Below are positions 6,513 through 7,647 of a DNA stretch of 7,647 nt, piece after piece. The notes under the pieces are model-generated. The model had not been told where the DNA came from, searched no databases, and was given only the letters and a program-made list of their open reading frames with translations. Made by a program: the position numbers and the translations under genes. Source of the DNA: an uncultured Verrucomicrobiota bacterium (lineage in GTDB: Bacteria > Verrucomicrobiota > Kiritimatiellia > RFP12 > UBA1067); the NCBI GenBank assembly GCA_946631535.1, contig CAMPAF010000138.1, forward strand, positions 1 through 7,647, in the 5' to 3' direction. Position 1 is the first letter of the stretch, and every line of letters starts with the position of its first letter.

Positions 6513-6600
6513 GGAGAGGTGGCGGAGTGGTCGATCGCGGCGGTCTTGAAAACCGTTGACCCGCAAGGGTCCGGGGGTTCGAATCCCTCCCTCTCCGCCA
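6513..6600 (+). tRNA. tRNA-Ser (anticodon UGA)
   Basis: This is an 88-base class II tRNA. The acceptor stem GGAGAGG (6513-6519) pairs fully with CCTCTCC (6590-6596), followed by discriminator G and an encoded CCA (6598-6600). The anticodon stem GCGGT/ACCGT encloses loop CTTGAAA with TGA at 6547-6549, which reads UCA and other UCN serine codons. The long variable arm GACCC-GCAA-GGGTC (6558-6571) and the G discriminator are serine identity features. The T arm has GGGGG, TTCGAAT and CCCTC (6573-6589). All parts look intact. Confidence 0.97.
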
Positions 6601-6648
6601 GGCAAGTGTCGAGTTTGGAATAAAGGGGTGTTGCGACGGGGAGGGGTT

Positions 6649-6657
6649 TGGTATAAT
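6649..6657 (+). promoter_or_regulatory. Extended -10 promoter of ispF-uxaB
   Basis: TGGTATAAT has its hexamer at 6652-6657. Eight bases (GGCGCGCA) separate it from ATG at 6666, so a two-base leader is predicted. A weak -35-like TTGCGA lies 15 bases upstream. It sits in the 65-base gap after the tRNA; nothing else is seen in that gap. Confidence 0.7.
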
Positions 6658-6665
6658 GGCGCGCA

Positions 6666-7163
6666 ATGGGCGACATGCGCATAGGATTCGGCTACGACTC
6701 GCACCGCTTCGAGGCGGGGCGGCGGCTCGTGTTGGGCGGGGTGGAGATCCCCGGCGGGACGGGTCTGCGCGGACATTCCGACGCCGACGTCGTCATCCAC
6801 GCCGTCATCGACGCGCTTCTCGGCGCTGCGGGGCTCGGCGACATCGGGTCGCATTTCCCCGACACCGACGAGCGCTGGCGCGGAGCCGATTCCGCGAAGC
6901 TGCTCTCCGCGGTCGTCGCCGAGGTGGGGACCGCGGGATGGACGGTGGGGAACATCGACGTGACGGTGATCTGCGAGCGGCCGCGGATCGGTCCGCACGT
7001 GGAGTCGATGCGCGCTAGGATGGCGGAGCTGCTGTGGCCGGGGGACGCCGGACGGACCGGGCGCGTGTCCGTGAAAGGGAAGACCAACGAGGGCATGGAC
7101 GATGTCGGCGCAGGTGCCGGCATCGAGGTCCATGCCGTGTGCCTCTTGAAAGGAAAAGCATAA
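6666..7163 (+). CDS. ispF: 2-C-methyl-D-erythritol 2,4-cyclodiphosphate synthase
   Basis: It cyclises CDP-methylerythritol 2-phosphate to MEcPP, releasing CMP, in the MEP pathway of isoprenoid precursor synthesis; the enzyme is a cytoplasmic homotrimer with a divalent metal. Signatures are [52 protein letters not shown] and the C-terminal KGKTNEG...[11 protein letters not shown]. Counting from the ATG at 6675, metal ligands fall at D8, H10 and H42, the same numbers as in E. coli, so that start matches the family better by length. The ATG at 6666 (165 aa, adding MGD) fits the promoter spacing better and is used here; the two cannot be separated by sequence. The C-terminal motif (KTNE) differs from the common TTTE but keeps the glutamate. 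No ispD fusion is present. Its TAA overlaps the next ATG (TAATG). Confidence 0.95.
   Translation: MGDMRIGFGYDSHRFEAGRRLVLGGVEIPGGTGLRGHSDADVVIHAVIDALLGAAGLGDIGSHFPDTDERWRGADSAKLLSAVVAEVGTAGWTVGNIDVTVICERPRIGPHVESMRARMAELLWPGDAGRTGRVSVKGKTNEGMDDVGAGAGIEVHAVCLLKGKA
7151..7154 (+). promoter_or_regulatory. Shine-Dalgarno site for uxaB-like gene
   Basis: AGGA (in GAAAGGAAAA) lies eight bases before the ATG at 7163, inside the last codons of ispF. It supports that start and translation from a polycistronic message. Confidence 0.65.
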
Positions 7164-7647
7164 TGACTACGGAAAAGAAGGTCAAGGTACTGCAGTTCGG
7201 CGAAGGGAACTTCCTGCGCTGCTTCGTGGACTGGATGGTGGACATCATGAACGAGAAGGCGGGCTTCGGCGCCGCCGTGCAGATCGTCCAGCCGATCGGC
7301 GACGAGCTTAGCCCGCCCTCGAAGATACTCAACGCGCGCGGCGGGCGTTACCACACGGTCCTGCGCGGCGTGGAGGGCGGCAAGCCAGTGGAGCTGTTCC
7401 GCGAGATCACATGCGTGAAGGGCGTGCTGAACGCGCTCTCGGAATGGCCTGCCGTGGAGGAGGTGGCGCGCAATCCCGATTTGCGGTTCGTCGTGTCCAA
7501 CACCACCGAGGCGGGCATCGAATACCGCGCTGACGCGAACACATTCCCGTCGAAGGTGGCGAAGCTGTGCGTAGCGCGCGCGAAGGCTGGTCTGCCGGGC
7601 CTCGTCTTCATCCCGTGCGAGCTGATCGACAAGAACGGCGCGATGCT
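7163..7647 (+). CDS. uxaB: Tagaturonate reductase (altronate oxidoreductase), 5' part only
   Basis: It probably reduces D-tagaturonate to D-altronate with NADH in galacturonate (pectin) catabolism. The 161 complete codons seen begin with VLQFGEGNFLRCFVDWMVD, the Rossmann nucleotide-binding start of the polyol-specific long-chain dehydrogenase family. IVQPIG, NPDLRFVVSNTTEAGI and FIPCELIDKNGAM follow, all close to E. coli UxaB as I recall it. The catalytic Lys/Asn/His region lies beyond the right edge, so activity cannot be judged. Fructuronate reductase or mannitol dehydrogenase are related alternatives, but SNTTEAGI and PCELID favour UxaB. The start overlaps the ispF stop (TAATG) and has AGGA upstream, so it is co-transcribed with ispF. 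No other uronate gene is in view. Confidence 0.88.
   Translation, partial: MTTEKKVKVLQFGEGNFLRCFVDWMVDIMNEKAGFGAAVQIVQPIGDELSPPSKILNARGGRYHTVLRGVEGGKPVELFREITCVKGVLNALSEWPAVEEVARNPDLRFVVSNTTEAGIEYRADANTFPSKVAKLCVARAKAGLPGLVFIPCELIDKNGAM

Noticed and set aside
6631..6646. TTGCGACGGGGAGGGG near ispF, resembling half of the nested palindrome (TTGCGAC plus a GGGAGGG arm).
   Set aside because: The order and orientation of the parts do not match a half element, and the match is too short; likely chance in GC-rich DNA.

Overview
The window is a gene-dense, high-GC bacterial chromosome segment (by eye about 60-65% GC). It holds seven protein genes (two cut by the window edges) and one tRNA gene. No transposase, integrase, phage gene, CRISPR array or rRNA is visible, and no stretch over about 100 bases lacks a gene or an obvious control element. 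The gene content, short TGSTATAAT-type promoters placed almost on the start codon, and in-frame low-complexity insertions suggest an uncultured member of the PVC group (Verrucomicrobiota/Kiritimatiellota-like). That placement is inference only, since no marker gene here fixes the taxonomy.

Minus strand, 1-3269: rpe (ribulose-phosphate 3-epimerase) is transcribed leftward and overlaps by ATGA a large SNF2/SWI2-family helicase-like ATPase. The ATPase frame is open from 2607 to the left edge (869 codons seen, 3' end missing). Three repeat-like segments sit inside it without breaking the frame: a 64-bp nested palindrome (2467-2530), a nine-unit 18-bp tandem array (2034-2195), and an AT-rich octamer-type repeat (958-985) between ATPase motifs I and Ia.

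Plus strand, 3350-6443: across an 80-bp divergent promoter region from rpe lies a 179-aa protein with a CxxC...CHxxC putative zinc site. It overlaps hisD (histidinol dehydrogenase) by ATGA. A separately promoted, secreted serine hydrolase of the beta-lactamase/DD-peptidase fold follows. Plus strand, 6467-7647: tRNA-Ser(UGA) with its own promoter, then ispF (MEP-pathway isoprenoid synthesis) overlapping by TAATG the start of a uxaB-like tagaturonate reductase that runs off the right edge.

The genes are mostly core metabolism (pentose phosphate, histidine, isoprenoid) plus hexuronate catabolism, and do not form one pathway. The most interesting signal is at transcription starts. All five visible promoters have an extended -10 (TG, then G or C, then TATAAT/TATACT) with no convincing -35, and CGC at or just before the predicted +1. 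In three genes exactly six bases separate the hexamer from ATG, so predicted +1 is the A of ATG (leaderless mRNA). Two genes inside operons instead have clear Shine-Dalgarno sequences.
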